A DNA stretch of 37,684 nucleotides from Candidatus Ryanbacteria bacterium RIFCSPHIGHO2_02_FULL_45_17b (GTDB lineage: Bacteria; Patescibacteriota; Minisyncoccia; Ryanbacterales; 2-02-FULL-48-12). Within the stretch, counting starts at the first letter, position 1. Every line of letters starts with the position of its first letter. Below, one piece after another: positions 8,641 to 17,060 of the stretch. Both the position numbers and the translations under genes were made by a program. The stretch lies in contig MHNO01000013.1 in the NCBI GenBank assembly GCA_001819815.1, forward strand, positions 1 to 37,684. The letters run 5' to 3'. A model generated the notes under the pieces. The model searched no databases and was not told the origin of the DNA. It worked only from the letters and a program-made list of their open reading frames with translations.

Positions 8641-9822
8641 ATGTCTACAACCACTGCTACTATTTTTCGTCCGTATTCACAACAAGACGCTCTCCGATCT
8701 GACCGGAGCGCCGGCGACCGTCAGCGCCATCGGCAAAAAGTGCGCGAAGCGATTCGCGGCAATATCGCCGATCTCGTCGCCGAAGAGTCCATCATTGGCA
8801 AAGACAAAGATAAGATTATCAAGGTGCCGATTCGTGGCGTGAAGGAATACCGGTTCATCTACGGAGACAACGCGCCGGGAGTGGGGCAGGGCGACGGTAA
8901 TGCGCAACCCGGGCAGGTGTTGGGGCGACAACAAGGACAAGGCGACAAGAAAGCGGGTGACCAGCCTGGGGTTGATTATTACGAAACCGATGTGACCCTT
9001 GAAGAGCTGATCGAAATTATGTTCGAGGATCTCGAACTGCCGGACATGGAGCGTAAAACTTTGCGTGAAGTCTTGTCTCAACGCATCAGCAAACGTAAAG
9101 GGTATCGCAAAGCTGGTATCCGTATCCGTCTCGACAAAAAGCGCACGGCAATTTCACGTATTCGCCGCAAGTTGGCAGTGCAGCGGGGCGTCGGCGAGGA
9201 ATGGGACGAAGAGGAACGCTTCCCGTTTCATAATGATGACATGACGTACCGTCACTTGGAACCAAATACGCGCCCTGATTCAAATGCCGTCGTCTTCTGT
9301 ATTATGGATACCTCCGGCTCGATGGACATGATGAAAAAGTATCTGGCGCGGAGTTTCTTTTTCTTGCTGTATCAGTTTGTGCGCACTAAATATGAACATG
9401 TTGAAGTTGTGTTTATTGCGCATCAGACAACAGCAAAAGAAGTGACTGAGGATGAGTTCTTTCACAAGGGCGAATCCGGCGGCACGTTCATTTCCTCCGG
9501 TTATACCAAAACCTTGGAGATCATCCAGGAGCGCTATCATCCGACTCTGTGGAACGTGTATGCCTTTCACTGTTCGGACGGCGATAACTTCGAGTCGGAT
9601 AATCCCGCCACGCTCAAAGCCGCGAAAGAACTTTGTTCCGTCTGCAACTTGTTCGGCTATGGCGAAATCAAACCGCTCGGCTCTCCTCACTACGAGAATT
9701 CAATGCTTTCCACCTTCCGTGACATGAAGGCGGACAACTTTCAGGTCACACTGATTGAGCGTAAAGAAGACATTTGGCCGAGTTTCAAGGCGTTTCTTGC
9801 AAGGGACAAAATAAGTCCTTAG
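8641..9822 (+). CDS. yeaH: YeaH/YhbH family protein (DUF444), VWA-like domain
   Basis: 393 aa; ATG at 8641 follows AAAGGAGG with good spacing. The N-terminal part (RPYSQQDALRSDRSAGDRQRH) and the central KKYLARSFFFLLYQFV region are typical of DUF444. A MIDAS-type motif DTSGSMD lies at residues 223-229, the mark of a von Willebrand A fold that binds a divalent metal. The family always travels with PrkA and SpoVR; E. coli YeaH works with the kinase YeaG under nitrogen starvation, but its molecular role is not settled. The next gene starts 16 nt after its stop, so the two are co-transcribed. Composition is GC-rich like prkA. Confidence 0.95.
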   Translation: MSTTTATIFRPYSQQDALRSDRSAGDRQRHRQKVREAIRGNIADLVAEESIIGKDKDKIIKVPIRGVKEYRFIYGDNAPGVGQGDGNAQPGQVLGRQQGQGDKKAGDQPGVDYYETDVTLEELIEIMFEDLELPDMERKTLREVLSQRISKRKGYRKAGIRIRLDKKRTAISRIRRKLAVQRGVGEEWDEEERFPFHNDDMTYRHLEPNTRPDSNAVVFCIMDTSGSMDMMKKYLARSFFFLLYQFVRTKYEHVEVVFIAHQTTAKEVTEDEFFHKGESGGTFISSGYTKTLEIIQERYHPTLWNVYAFHCSDGDNFESDNPATLKAAKELCSVCNLFGYGEIKPLGSPHYENSMLSTFRDMKADNFQVTLIERKEDIWPSFKAFLARDKISP

Positions 9823-9838
9823 CATAAGGAGGTTGTAT

Positions 9839-11269
9839 ATGGATACAAATTGGGATGTCAGAGATCTGGAGTATTGGGACGAGAAAATCCGCGAGAAAGT
9901 GGAAGAGTTCGGATTGTCTTGTTTCCCACAAGAGTTCGAGGTGTGCGACCATTTTCAGATGCTGGGCGCCATGGCCTATTCCGGCATGCCCTCGCATTAT
10001 CCGCATTGGTCCTACGGGAAAAGCTACGAAAAGCTGAAGACCATGTACGACTACGGCATCTCCGGACTGCCGTATGAAATGGTCATCAACTCGAGTCCGG
10101 CACTGGCGTACCTCATGCGCGACAACACCCTGTGCCTGCAAATTCTCACCATTGCCCATGTCTATGGTCACAACGATTTCTTTTGCAACAATTTTACCTT
10201 CTCTAGTACGCGGGCCGAGCTGACGCTGAATCTGTTCAAGATCCACGCCGACCGGGTGCGAAAATATATGGAGGACCCTTCGATCGGTGTCGAGAAGGTC
10301 GAGGAGCTGCTCGACGCCGCGCATGCGGTCGCGATCCAGTGTCGCAGAAACCTGGCGATCAAGAAGTTGTCCACCGAAGAAGATCGCCTGCGTTTGCTCG
10401 ATGTCGCCAAGCCGCTGGCGGACCCCTTCCAAAACGTGCATAAACGCCAGACCTATGTTCAGCCGGATCTGCAGAAGACGCCGCCATCGCCGGAGGAGGA
10501 TATTCTGCTCTTCGTCCGCGATCACAACCCCTATCTGAGCGAATGGGAAAAAGATCTGTTGACCATCGTTCATGAGCGCGAGCGATATTTCCTGCCGCAA
10601 ATCGAGACCAAGATCATGAACGAAGGCTGGGCGAGCTTCTGGCATCGCGAAATCCTCAACAGCTTACATCTGCCGCAAGAGCTGCATCTCGAGTTTCTCG
10701 TGCGGCACAATCAAGTCGTCCGGCCATTTCCGCGCGGTCTAAACCCCTATTATCTCGGTCTGCGCCTATGGGACGACATCAAGCGTCGCCACGACGATCC
10801 GACGCCGGAAGAAATCGAGAAGTACGGCAAGCCGACGAAGACCGGTATGCAAGCGATTTTTGAAGTGCGCGAAGTGGACCGTGACGCCTCTTTTCTTCGT
10901 CGTTTCCTGACCGAAGAGTTGATGCGCGATATGGACATGTTTCAGTATGAGCCGCGTGGCGAGGAACTGGTGGTGTCCAAAGTATCGGATCGGGAGGGCT
11001 GGCGCGAGGTGAAAGAGACCCTCATCAAAAACGTTGGGCTGGGTACCATACCAGTCATCAAAATCGAAGACGCCGACCATGGACATAATCGTGTACTTTA
11101 CATGAGGCACCACCACGACGGACGCGACTTGCAGTTGGAGTATGCCGAACGCACGCTGGCGTACATTCAGAGACTGTGGGGGCACGAGGTCATGGTAGAA
11201 ACGGCAGTGAATGGTAAAAAAGTACTGCTCGCCTATAGCGACAAAGGGTTTGCCGTCAAAGAAAGATAG
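9839..11269 (+). CDS. spoVR: SpoVR family protein (YcgB homologue)
   Basis: 476 aa. ATG 9839 is preceded at 6 nt by AAGGAGG (9826-9832); the TTG two codons upstream is too close to the SD. The sequence has the family signature throughout: an N-terminal WDVRDLEYWDEKI, then CDHFQMLGAMAYSGMPSHY and PHWSYGKSYEKLK, then ILTIAHVYGHNDFF, and a conserved MNEGWASFWH segment near residue 260. Several His/Glu clusters suggest metal binding, but the reaction is unknown. Homologues act in Bacillus spore cortex formation and in E. coli stationary phase. No sporulation genes are present here, so a general dormancy or starvation role with PrkA/YeaH is more likely. It ends at a terminator (11289-11322). Confidence 0.95.
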   Translation: MDTNWDVRDLEYWDEKIREKVEEFGLSCFPQEFEVCDHFQMLGAMAYSGMPSHYPHWSYGKSYEKLKTMYDYGISGLPYEMVINSSPALAYLMRDNTLCLQILTIAHVYGHNDFFCNNFTFSSTRAELTLNLFKIHADRVRKYMEDPSIGVEKVEELLDAAHAVAIQCRRNLAIKKLSTEEDRLRLLDVAKPLADPFQNVHKRQTYVQPDLQKTPPSPEEDILLFVRDHNPYLSEWEKDLLTIVHERERYFLPQIETKIMNEGWASFWHREILNSLHLPQELHLEFLVRHNQVVRPFPRGLNPYYLGLRLWDDIKRRHDDPTPEEIEKYGKPTKTGMQAIFEVREVDRDASFLRRFLTEELMRDMDMFQYEPRGEELVVSKVSDREGWREVKETLIKNVGLGTIPVIKIEDADHGHNRVLYMRHHHDGRDLQLEYAERTLAYIQRLWGHEVMVETAVNGKKVLLAYSDKGFAVKER

Positions 11270-11279
11270 TATATTATAA
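11250..11279 (+). promoter_or_regulatory. Possible promoter for the 11358 gene, ahead of a terminator hairpin
   Basis: TTGCCG (11250-11255), an 18-bp spacer and a perfect TATAAT (11274-11279). The start point would fall about 3 nt before the hairpin at 11289, so the transcript would begin with a terminator-like stem: either an attenuator or a coincidental overlap. Confidence 0.4.
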
Positions 11280-11288
11280 TCTTACGCG

Positions 11289-11322
11289 TCCGTATGCCAT
11301 TGGCATGCGGATTTTCTTTTTT
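11289..11322 (+). terminator. Intrinsic terminator after spoVR
   Basis: TCCGTATGCC (11289-11298) pairs with GGCATGCGGA (11302-11311) with one wobble and a 3-nt loop; TTTTCTTTTTT follows. Confidence 0.85.
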
Positions 11323-11357
11323 GCGGGTTTTTGTTATAAAAGAAAGCGAGGTGAACC

Positions 11358-11855
11358 ATGAAAGAAAAACGCATGTTTTTGGGCGCAGATGATCCGCAGA
11401 AAATTGTGTTACAACCGGTTTTTTACAGGTCGCCTTTAGTTGTTACCTCACCAGTGGAGGCGCCTAAGGAAACCTGTCTGTATATAGAAGGACCGAAAGA
11501 TCATCTGGAATTTTTGTTTCCGCACCTTGTTAACCTTGTAAAACAAGCGCCTGTTGATCCACAAAATAAATGGGGAACATGGACAGGTGTCACGGGAGGT
11601 TACGCAACCGGTAGGATTACTCTTTTTTATCGGTACGGCGCATCTCTGCTTGATACCATGATTTTGTTGGAGCATCATTTTAGACGGGATATTGTTTTTT
11701 ACCGTGACTTACGTCTTGCGGACACTTCTTTCCTTGAAGTGTTTTTGAGCGGCAGGAATTCTCGTTGGTATGACAAATTTCCGCTTACCCGGTTGCCCGA
11801 TGGGCTTGAAGCAAATGGTTCTGTTGAATTTCCGCAAAGAACCGTGAGTGTATAA
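11358..11855 (+). CDS. Hypothetical protein, 165 aa
   Basis: ATG 11358 follows an AGCGAGGTGA ribosome binding site. The protein starts MKEKRMFLGADDPQK, is soluble and has no recognised domain. It is rich in aromatic and basic residues, with a possible alpha/beta pattern (LYIEGPKDHLEFLFPHLVNLV, then a Gly/Thr-rich GTWTGVTGGYATG stretch near residue 75). It lies between two intrinsic terminators, so it is transcribed alone. No function is assigned. Confidence 0.8.
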   Translation: MKEKRMFLGADDPQKIVLQPVFYRSPLVVTSPVEAPKETCLYIEGPKDHLEFLFPHLVNLVKQAPVDPQNKWGTWTGVTGGYATGRITLFYRYGASLLDTMILLEHHFRRDIVFYRDLRLADTSFLEVFLSGRNSRWYDKFPLTRLPDGLEANGSVEFPQRTVSV

Positions 11856-11861
11856 TTAATT

Positions 11862-11891
11862 CCGCAAGTAATAACCTTGCGGATTTTCTTT
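11862..11891 (+). terminator. Intrinsic terminator after the 11358 gene
   Basis: CCGCAAG (11862-11868) pairs with CTTGCGG (11876-11882), followed by ATTTTCTTTTT. The 16-nt tail TGCGGATTTTCTTTTT is identical to that of the terminator at 11289-11322. A TATAAT overlaps the preceding stop codon (11851-11856). Confidence 0.75.
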
Positions 11892-11918
11892 TTCAGTGAA
11901 GAATGCTACAACGGGGAT

Positions 11919-13466
11919 GTGGATAAAGAAGAAAAAACATATATTCATGTGGGGAGTTCTGCTGAATTAACGGGTGCTCATAGGCGGATATACCGGTTTT
12001 TTGAGGTTCTGCCGGGCTTACTGAGTTGGGGCACGCTTATAGGGATGGTTCTCCTGAGCTGGCAGAAGCCGTTGTGGGCTGCCGTGTTTATTATTGTGTT
12101 TGATTTATATTGGCTCATCAAAACAGTTTTTCTTTCGGTTCACCTTCGTATAAACCATAGGCGTTTGAAACAGCATATGGCTACGGATTGGGAGGAGAAG
12201 TTACTTGAATTAGAATCGGATCGCGTTTCAGGAATCTATCAGCTTGTTATTCTCCCGTTTTATAAAGAAAACGAAGGAGTGGTTCGGGAAACACTGGAAG
12301 CGCTTGTCGCGAGCCGGTGGCCGAAAGAGCGGATGCTTGTTGTGCTTGGCAGGGAAGAACGCGCCGGGGAGGATGCGCGGGAAATTGCAACGCGTTTGGA
12401 AAAGGATTTTCAGACGGTATTTGGAGGGTTTTTGGTTGTCACACATCCGACTGATATACCCGGAGAACTTCCCGGCAAAGGGTCAAACATCGCGTTTGCG
12501 GCGCGGGAAGCTGTTTTGCATGTAGTCGATACGCGCAAAATTCCATACACGGATGTGCTTGTTTCCGCGTTTGATATAGATACGCGCGTGTATCCGGATT
12601 ATTTTTTGTGCTTGACATATCATTTTCTTACCGCCGCAGAGCCGCATCGTTCATCGTTTCAACCTGTTCCTGTATATAACAACAACATTTGGGAAGCACC
12701 CGCACTCTCGCGCGTGGTAGCAACTTCCAGCACGTTTTGGCAGATGATGCAACAGGAACGCCCGGAACGCCTTACCACATTTTCTTCCCATTCCATGAGC
12801 TTAAAGTCGTTGGTGGATGTGGGATATTGGCAAAAAAACATAGTATCCGAAGACTCGCGCATTTTTTGGAATCACTTGCTCTATTATAGCGGGAATTATC
12901 GCGTGGTTCCGCTGTCGTATCCGGTTTCACTGGATGCCAATATTGGCAAGAATGCATGGCAGACTATTCTGCAAGTTTACAAACAGCAGAGACGATGGAC
13001 GTGGGGAGTGGAAAATATACCATACCTCTTGTTTGGTTTTATGAAAAACAACACGATGCCTGCGCGCTTGAAATGGTATTACGGCGCTATTCAACTCGAA
13101 GGTTTTTGGAGTTTAGCCACAAACCCGCTTTTGATTTTTATGCTTGGATGGTTGCCTCTTGCGCTGGGAGGAACTGCGTTTAATGAGACACTCCTTTCTT
13201 ATAACCTGCCTCGCATGACGCGCACGCTTATGATTATTGCCATGTCGGGACTTATCGGATCCGCGCTTATTTCCTTGTCACTCTTACCTCCGCGTCCGCC
13301 GCATTATGGCTGGAAGCGTAATTTGGGAATGGTATTTCAATGGTTGTTGGTGCCGGTTACTATTGTGATGTTCGGGGCGATTCCGGGATTAGAAGCCCAA
13401 ACTCGCCTCATGTTGGGCGGCAAGTGGCGGCTCGGGTTTTGGGTAACGCCAAAATTTAGGAAGTAA
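11919..13466 (+). CDS. Processive family 2 glycosyltransferase, membrane-bound
   Basis: With a GTG start at 11919 the product is 515 aa. The frame is open back to 11877, but that part lies in the terminator; TACAAC exactly 6 nt before the GTG matches the leaderless spacing seen elsewhere. N-terminal TM helices span about 30-75. The GT-A domain has DID at 219-221, an ED pair at 311-312 and QQRRW at 356-360, matching the D,D,D,QxxRW signature of cellulose-synthase/hyaluronan-synthase-like enzymes. Several C-terminal TM helices follow. Such enzymes add sugars from NDP-sugars to a growing or lipid-linked glycan across the membrane; the product here cannot be read from sequence. It stands alone with no other cell-surface genes beside it. 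Confidence 0.85.
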   Translation: MDKEEKTYIHVGSSAELTGAHRRIYRFFEVLPGLLSWGTLIGMVLLSWQKPLWAAVFIIVFDLYWLIKTVFLSVHLRINHRRLKQHMATDWEEKLLELESDRVSGIYQLVILPFYKENEGVVRETLEALVASRWPKERMLVVLGREERAGEDAREIATRLEKDFQTVFGGFLVVTHPTDIPGELPGKGSNIAFAAREAVLHVVDTRKIPYTDVLVSAFDIDTRVYPDYFLCLTYHFLTAAEPHRSSFQPVPVYNNNIWEAPALSRVVATSSTFWQMMQQERPERLTTFSSHSMSLKSLVDVGYWQKNIVSEDSRIFWNHLLYYSGNYRVVPLSYPVSLDANIGKNAWQTILQVYKQQRRWTWGVENIPYLLFGFMKNNTMPARLKWYYGAIQLEGFWSLATNPLLIFMLGWLPLALGGTAFNETLLSYNLPRMTRTLMIIAMSGLIGSALISLSLLPPRPPHYGWKRNLGMVFQWLLVPVTIVMFGAIPGLEAQTRLMLGGKWRLGFWVTPKFRK

Positions 13467-13496
13467 GGCCGAAATTAGAGTTTGAACTGCTCGGTT

Positions 13497-13525
13497 TTGA
13501 CTATCTTCCTCGGAGGATGTACACT
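13497..13525 (+). promoter_or_regulatory. Promoter of the 13564 small membrane protein
   Basis: TTGACT (13497-13502), 17-bp spacer, TACACT (13520-13525). Confidence 0.7.
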
Positions 13526-13563
13526 GCCTTTAAATTCATAAATGAGTCCTAAGGGGGGTTAGT

Positions 13564-13785
13564 ATGCAACTTTTCTGTATGTGGTGTTGGTGTTTCCGCA
13601 TCATGGGAGTCCTGGTTCTTACGCTGGCGGGAGTGACTTTTTTGCTTGAGATTATACTGACGATCTTTGGTAGAGGACATCACATACTAGTAAGCGCAGT
13701 AATGATATTGTTTGTGCTTGCTGGTTGGTTTTCGTTTCGATATGCAAAGGGTATCAGTCTTTTTCTTTGGCATAATTATCAATAG
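13564..13785 (+). CDS. Small membrane protein, 73 aa
   Basis: ATG 13564 follows AAGGGGGG, and a near-consensus promoter lies 40 bp upstream, so the short frame is well supported. The product has two hydrophobic segments (about 10-32 and 38-58) joined by a short basic turn (FGRGHH), and a Cys/Trp-rich N-terminus (MQLFCMWCWCF). No family is recognised. It is one of three short genes here with their own promoter and strong SD (13564, 13923, 16458). Confidence 0.7.
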   Translation: MQLFCMWCWCFRIMGVLVLTLAGVTFLLEIILTIFGRGHHILVSAVMILFVLAGWFSFRYAKGISLFLWHNYQ

Positions 13786-13846
13786 TCAGGACTCGTGATT
13801 GTTTTTTACATAATCCTGTTCTGGGTTTTGGGTGCTCCATTTATTT

Positions 13847-13861
13847 AGCGGTTGAACCGCT
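13847..13861. promoter_or_regulatory. Perfect 7-bp inverted repeat, possible operator
   Basis: AGCGGTT-G-AACCGCT lies immediately upstream of the -35 box of the 13867-13895 promoter. The single central base makes it better suited to a dimeric DNA-binding protein than to an RNA hairpin. Confidence 0.4.
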
Positions 13862-13866
13862 TAGGA

Positions 13867-13895
13867 TTGCTTAGGTGCCTGATTTTTGGTATGTT
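13867..13895 (+). promoter_or_regulatory. Promoter of the 13923 gene
   Basis: TTGCTT (13867-13872), 17-bp spacer, TATGTT (13890-13895). Confidence 0.6.
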
Positions 13896-13922
13896 TAGAT
13901 AAATTCAAAGAAGGAGAGCACA

Positions 13923-14216
13923 ATGGTTGAACATGATAAAGACTTTTACAGTCCGCGGAATGTGCTAGAGCGAGAGGAACAGGCGTATCAGGGTCACAAG
14001 ACTAAATGGGATGAAGTGTACAAAGGAGAATGGATTGCTGTACACAACGGTGTAGTGGTAGCTCATGATAAAGAAAAGGGTGCTGTTCTTAAATCTCTCA
14101 TTAGGAAGCAGAAAGAATCAGGTCGGTTCAGGTCTTATCTTATTCATATCGGTTATCCATTAGTCAGTGTACGAGGACCTACTACCCTCTGGCTTGGTAA
14201 GGCAGTAAGGAGTTGA
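13923..14216 (+). CDS. Small protein resembling DUF5678, 97 aa
   Basis: ATG 13923 follows AAGGAGAG. The central segment GEWIAVHNGVVVAHDKEKG resembles the GKWVAI-type core of the DUF5678 family, small proteins with a WVA-x-x-(D/N)G pattern followed by a basic helix (here LKSLIRKQKE). The assignment rests on pattern memory only. The protein is soluble and charged, with no catalytic motif. Its stop is 2 bp from the convergent recG stop, so the two genes share a 3' boundary without a visible terminator. Confidence 0.7.
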   Translation: MVEHDKDFYSPRNVLEREEQAYQGHKTKWDEVYKGEWIAVHNGVVVAHDKEKGAVLKSLIRKQKESGRFRSYLIHIGYPLVSVRGPTTLWLGKAVRS

Positions 14217-14218
14217 TT

Positions 14219-16336
14219 TTACTCAAAATGCAACTCCTGTTGCTCAATATGCCGTATCCGTTCTTGTAAGAGCGGATATTTTTTTAGCTCAATATCTTCT
14301 TCAATAAGATTTCGCGCTTCTTCCCGCGCCGCCTCAACCAGTTTGAGATTTTTAAGCGCATCCATGGCAATATCAGAAACTCCCCACTGGGACCCGCCGG
14401 AGAGCTCCCCCGCGCCGCGAAGCGCCAGGTCATATTCAGCAAGCTCAAATCCGTTGCGCGCCTTCTCAAGCGCTTTTAGGCGTTCAAGTGTTTTTTGATT
14501 TTTCGAATCAGTAAACAAAAAACAATAGGATGTTTGTCCGCCCCTGCCTACTCTTCCGCGAAACTGATGCAACGAGGCCAGACCGAAACGATCCGCGCCT
14601 TCAATAATAATGGCCGAAGCATTGGGAATATCGATGCCAACCTCGATGACAGAGGTAGACACCAGAATATCTATTTCTTTTTTTCGAAACGATTGGACAA
14701 TTTTTTCTTTCTCCACAGGCTTCATTTTGCCGTGGAGCATGGCGATCCGAAATTCAGGGAATATATCTTTGGCCAGGCGTTGGTATTCGTCTTTAACCGC
14801 TTTGATCTCGGCACTGCGCGCGGAATCATCTTCTTTGGTCTCGATCTTGGGGCATATCACGAAAACTTGTCCACCGGATGCAATGTTGGTGCGGATAAAT
14901 TCATAGGTAACAGCGCGTTTGGCAGGTGGCACTATTTTGGTGATGGGGCGCGTACGTCCGGGTGGCATCTCGTCCAGAAGCGAGAGCGACAGGTCTCCGT
15001 ATATGGTAAGTGCGAGAGTTCGGGGGATAGGAGTGGCGGTCATGGAGAGAAAGTGGGGCGTTTTGCCTTTTTGGGCGAGCTGGGATCGTTGCTTTACACC
15101 AAAGCGATGTTGTTCGTCTACTATCACAAGCGCGAGATTTTTGCATACTACGGATTTTTGGATGAGCGCGTGCGTGCCGATAAGTATGTCTATGGTGCCG
15201 TCTTTGACCCAGCGCAAGAGTTGTGGTTTTGCAATATGCGTCGAGCCTGACGGATCAACTTTAGAAGGGAACTTGCGGCATTCAGACGAGGTAAGAAGCC
15301 CCATAGTCGCGCGAAAATATTTGAGATGTTTGCAAAATTCTTCAAAGTGCTGGCGGGCTAAAATTTCGGTCGGCGCCATGTAGGCGACCTGATACCCGGC
15401 GCTGTGTACCGCCAGAGCCGCGAGTACCGCCACGAGCGTTTTACCTGACCCGACATCTCCTTCGAGAAGTCGCGCCATGGGGTGTGGTCGTGAAAAATCT
15501 TCCAAAATTTGGCGGGTGGATGTTTGTTGGGCGCCGGTAAGAGTGAATGGGAGTCTGGCAGTGAGCTCGTCTAGGCGTTCACGGGCGGGTGGAATGATGT
15601 AAGACGGCTCGGCCTCGCGAAGTTTTTTGTCGCGGGCGCGGGAGAGTTGGATCAAAAATATTTCCTCAAACGCAAATCGTTTGCGCGCGGCTTCCGCCCA
15701 TGCGGCAGATGACGGCGCGTGAACATAGCGGATGGCATTTTCAAACGAAGGCAAATGAAATTTTTTCCTTATTTCATGCGGCAGAGGATCAGATAAATGA
15801 GGTGGCAAAGAAGAAAGAATTTGCGTTCGCCATTCTTCAGCAAGATAGGGCGAGACGCCCCGAATGCGCGGATAGAGCGGAGTGAGCGCGTCTTTTGATG
15901 CGGCTTCATCAGTTTGTATTATATGTTCAGTTACCGGGATGCTTATCATGGGGTTTGCAAGAAATATGCCGCGTTTATTTTTGTGCACTTTGCCGGTAAG
16001 GGTAACCTGGTCGCCTTGTTTGATGCGGGAAGATGCCGCGCGCGAAAACCAAATAACACGTAGTGTCCCAGTTTCATCGCGAATAATAGCTTCGGTGAAC
16101 GCGGCTTTCGTGGGGAACATGTTCTTGCCCGCGATTTTTTCCACGGTACCGCATACGAGTGCTTGAGCGTCTGGAGTGAGCGAGGAAATAGTATCGGGCG
16201 CGCCCGCGTTTATGTAGCCAGCAGGAAACACCATTAAAAAATCGCGCACCGTTTCGATGCGCGCGATTTTGAGCGCGAGTTTGTAGTTTGATTTTAACGC
16301 AAGCACGCGCGCGAGTTCTTGATCCAAAATGTTCAT
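14219..16336 (-). CDS. recG: ATP-dependent DNA helicase RecG
   Basis: 705 aa from ATG 16336; an upstream in-frame ATG at 16390 would add 18 residues that do not look like RecG. The order is an N-terminal wedge/OB-fold domain (VCGTVEKIAGKN, then RDETGTLRVIWF), Walker A GDVGSGKT at 293-300, DEQHRFG at 407-413, motif III SMTATPIPRTL, and the C-terminal helicase half with DIPNASAIIIEGADRFG and HQFRGRVGRG. RecG remodels stalled replication forks and Holliday junctions by branch migration. Length and motifs are complete. The start shows TATCGT exactly 6 nt upstream and no SD, consistent with leaderless expression. It converges on the small 13923 gene. Confidence 0.97.
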   Translation of the reverse strand: MNILDQELARVLALKSNYKLALKIARIETVRDFLMVFPAGYINAGAPDTISSLTPDAQALVCGTVEKIAGKNMFPTKAAFTEAIIRDETGTLRVIWFSRAASSRIKQGDQVTLTGKVHKNKRGIFLANPMISIPVTEHIIQTDEAASKDALTPLYPRIRGVSPYLAEEWRTQILSSLPPHLSDPLPHEIRKKFHLPSFENAIRYVHAPSSAAWAEAARKRFAFEEIFLIQLSRARDKKLREAEPSYIIPPARERLDELTARLPFTLTGAQQTSTRQILEDFSRPHPMARLLEGDVGSGKTLVAVLAALAVHSAGYQVAYMAPTEILARQHFEEFCKHLKYFRATMGLLTSSECRKFPSKVDPSGSTHIAKPQLLRWVKDGTIDILIGTHALIQKSVVCKNLALVIVDEQHRFGVKQRSQLAQKGKTPHFLSMTATPIPRTLALTIYGDLSLSLLDEMPPGRTRPITKIVPPAKRAVTYEFIRTNIASGGQVFVICPKIETKEDDSARSAEIKAVKDEYQRLAKDIFPEFRIAMLHGKMKPVEKEKIVQSFRKKEIDILVSTSVIEVGIDIPNASAIIIEGADRFGLASLHQFRGRVGRGGQTSYCFLFTDSKNQKTLERLKALEKARNGFELAEYDLALRGAGELSGGSQWGVSDIAMDALKNLKLVEAAREEARNLIEEDIELKKYPLLQERIRHIEQQELHFE

Positions 16337-16348
16337 ACTACCACGATA
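16337..16348 (-). promoter_or_regulatory. -10-like box of a probable leaderless recG promoter
   Basis: The minus strand reads TATCGT-GGTAGT-ATG, with the hexamer six bases before the recG start. Confidence 0.45.
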
Positions 16349-16457
16349 CCCGTTGTGCCCATTGTTCGCTAGATGTGAACGTTTTTTCAAGACATCTTGC
16401 GTTTTATATATTTTTATGCTTGCATGGGTTCAGTATGTTTTTGAAAGGAGATGCGGT

Positions 16458-16703
16458 ATGGACATGAAAAGAGTGTTAGGGGCGGTGTGTTTCTCGGGAA
16501 TGATTACTGTCATTTCTCTTATAGCGGCAGTCGGGTTGCTTGATATGATCTTGCATATTGGCGCCATAATGACCATTCCAGTGCAAGATTATCACAGGAT
16601 CATATTTGTTGGCGGCGGGACTTTCTCGCTTATTTGGGCGGCAGTTGCCGTTTCAGTTTATAGGCATCCGACAAGCATAAGTATATGGGATGCAAATCTC
16701 TAA
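16458..16703 (+). CDS. Small two-helix membrane protein, 81 aa
   Basis: ATG 16458 is preceded by AAAGGAG; the open frame begins earlier at 16329, but that part overlaps the recG start and has no SD. The product starts MDMKRVLGAVCFSGM and has two strong TM segments (about 5-33 and 48-70). No family is recognised. It ends before a strong terminator at 16729-16760. Confidence 0.7.
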   Translation: MDMKRVLGAVCFSGMITVISLIAAVGLLDMILHIGAIMTIPVQDYHRIIFVGGGTFSLIWAAVAVSVYRHPTSISIWDANL

Positions 16704-16728
16704 TGGAGTAACAGTTTTGTTTACAAAG

Positions 16729-16760
16729 CCGTTTCGCATGTGTGCGCAAACGGTTTTTTT
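16729..16760 (+). terminator. Intrinsic terminator after the 16458 gene
   Basis: CCGTTT (16729-16734) pairs with AAACGG (16748-16753) and an inner CGCA/TGCG extends the stem; seven T follow. Confidence 0.85.
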
Positions 16761-17044
16761 ATTCCTTTCTGGCGCAGTATTCTTGTTACTTTGAATTACG
16801 AAACACACCCTCATCCGATGACCGCCACACGAATTGATAATGAGTTGAACAAGATGTGTTAAAAAACAAAGGTACTTGCGCATGCAAATCGATGGGAGGT
16901 CATCAGATGAGAGGAATACATGTGTTTCGTAATTCACGGTGAATTAGTCCGAACGCATTTCGGCGCAGGTGGGGAACCACACCGATGACAATTTTCCGTC
17001 TGAGGCGGATCTGCCTCTGGCAAGCAAGTTTTTCTTTGGCGGCA
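16761..17044 (-). repeat. Gene-end repeat, copy A (split by a MITE)
   Basis: The two halves, 16761-16785 and 16941-17044, together match copy B (19790-19918): GGCGCAGTATTCTTG, AATTAGTCCGAACGCATTT, CGGATCTGCCTCTGG and AAGTTTTTCTTTGGCGG are shared in the same order. On the minus strand the element begins CCGCCAAAGAAAAACTT, 12-16 nt after the stop of the MazG-like gene. Nothing coding is seen in 16704-17060: the interval holds only the terminator, this repeat and the inserted MITE. Confidence 0.85.
16793..16935. mobile_element. MITE-like element, copy 1, inserted in repeat copy A
   Basis: Terminal inverted repeats GAATTACGAAACAC...GTTTCGTAATTC, extending inward with CCTCATCCGATGACC on the left and GGTCATCAGATGAG on the right, where a 5-bp insertion breaks the match. 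The element is 143 bp without coding capacity. It shares both arms with copy 2 at 35757-35933. Comparison with the intact repeat at 19790 shows foreign DNA between TTCTTG (ends 16785) and GAATTAGTCC (starts 16941). Confidence 0.85.
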
Positions 17045-17060
17045 TTCAACTATGAAAACA

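Noticed and set aside
16793..16935. CRISPR-like array from the repeated GATGACC and GAATTACG motifs
   Set aside because: The copies are inverted pairs with no regular spacers; they form MITE ends.
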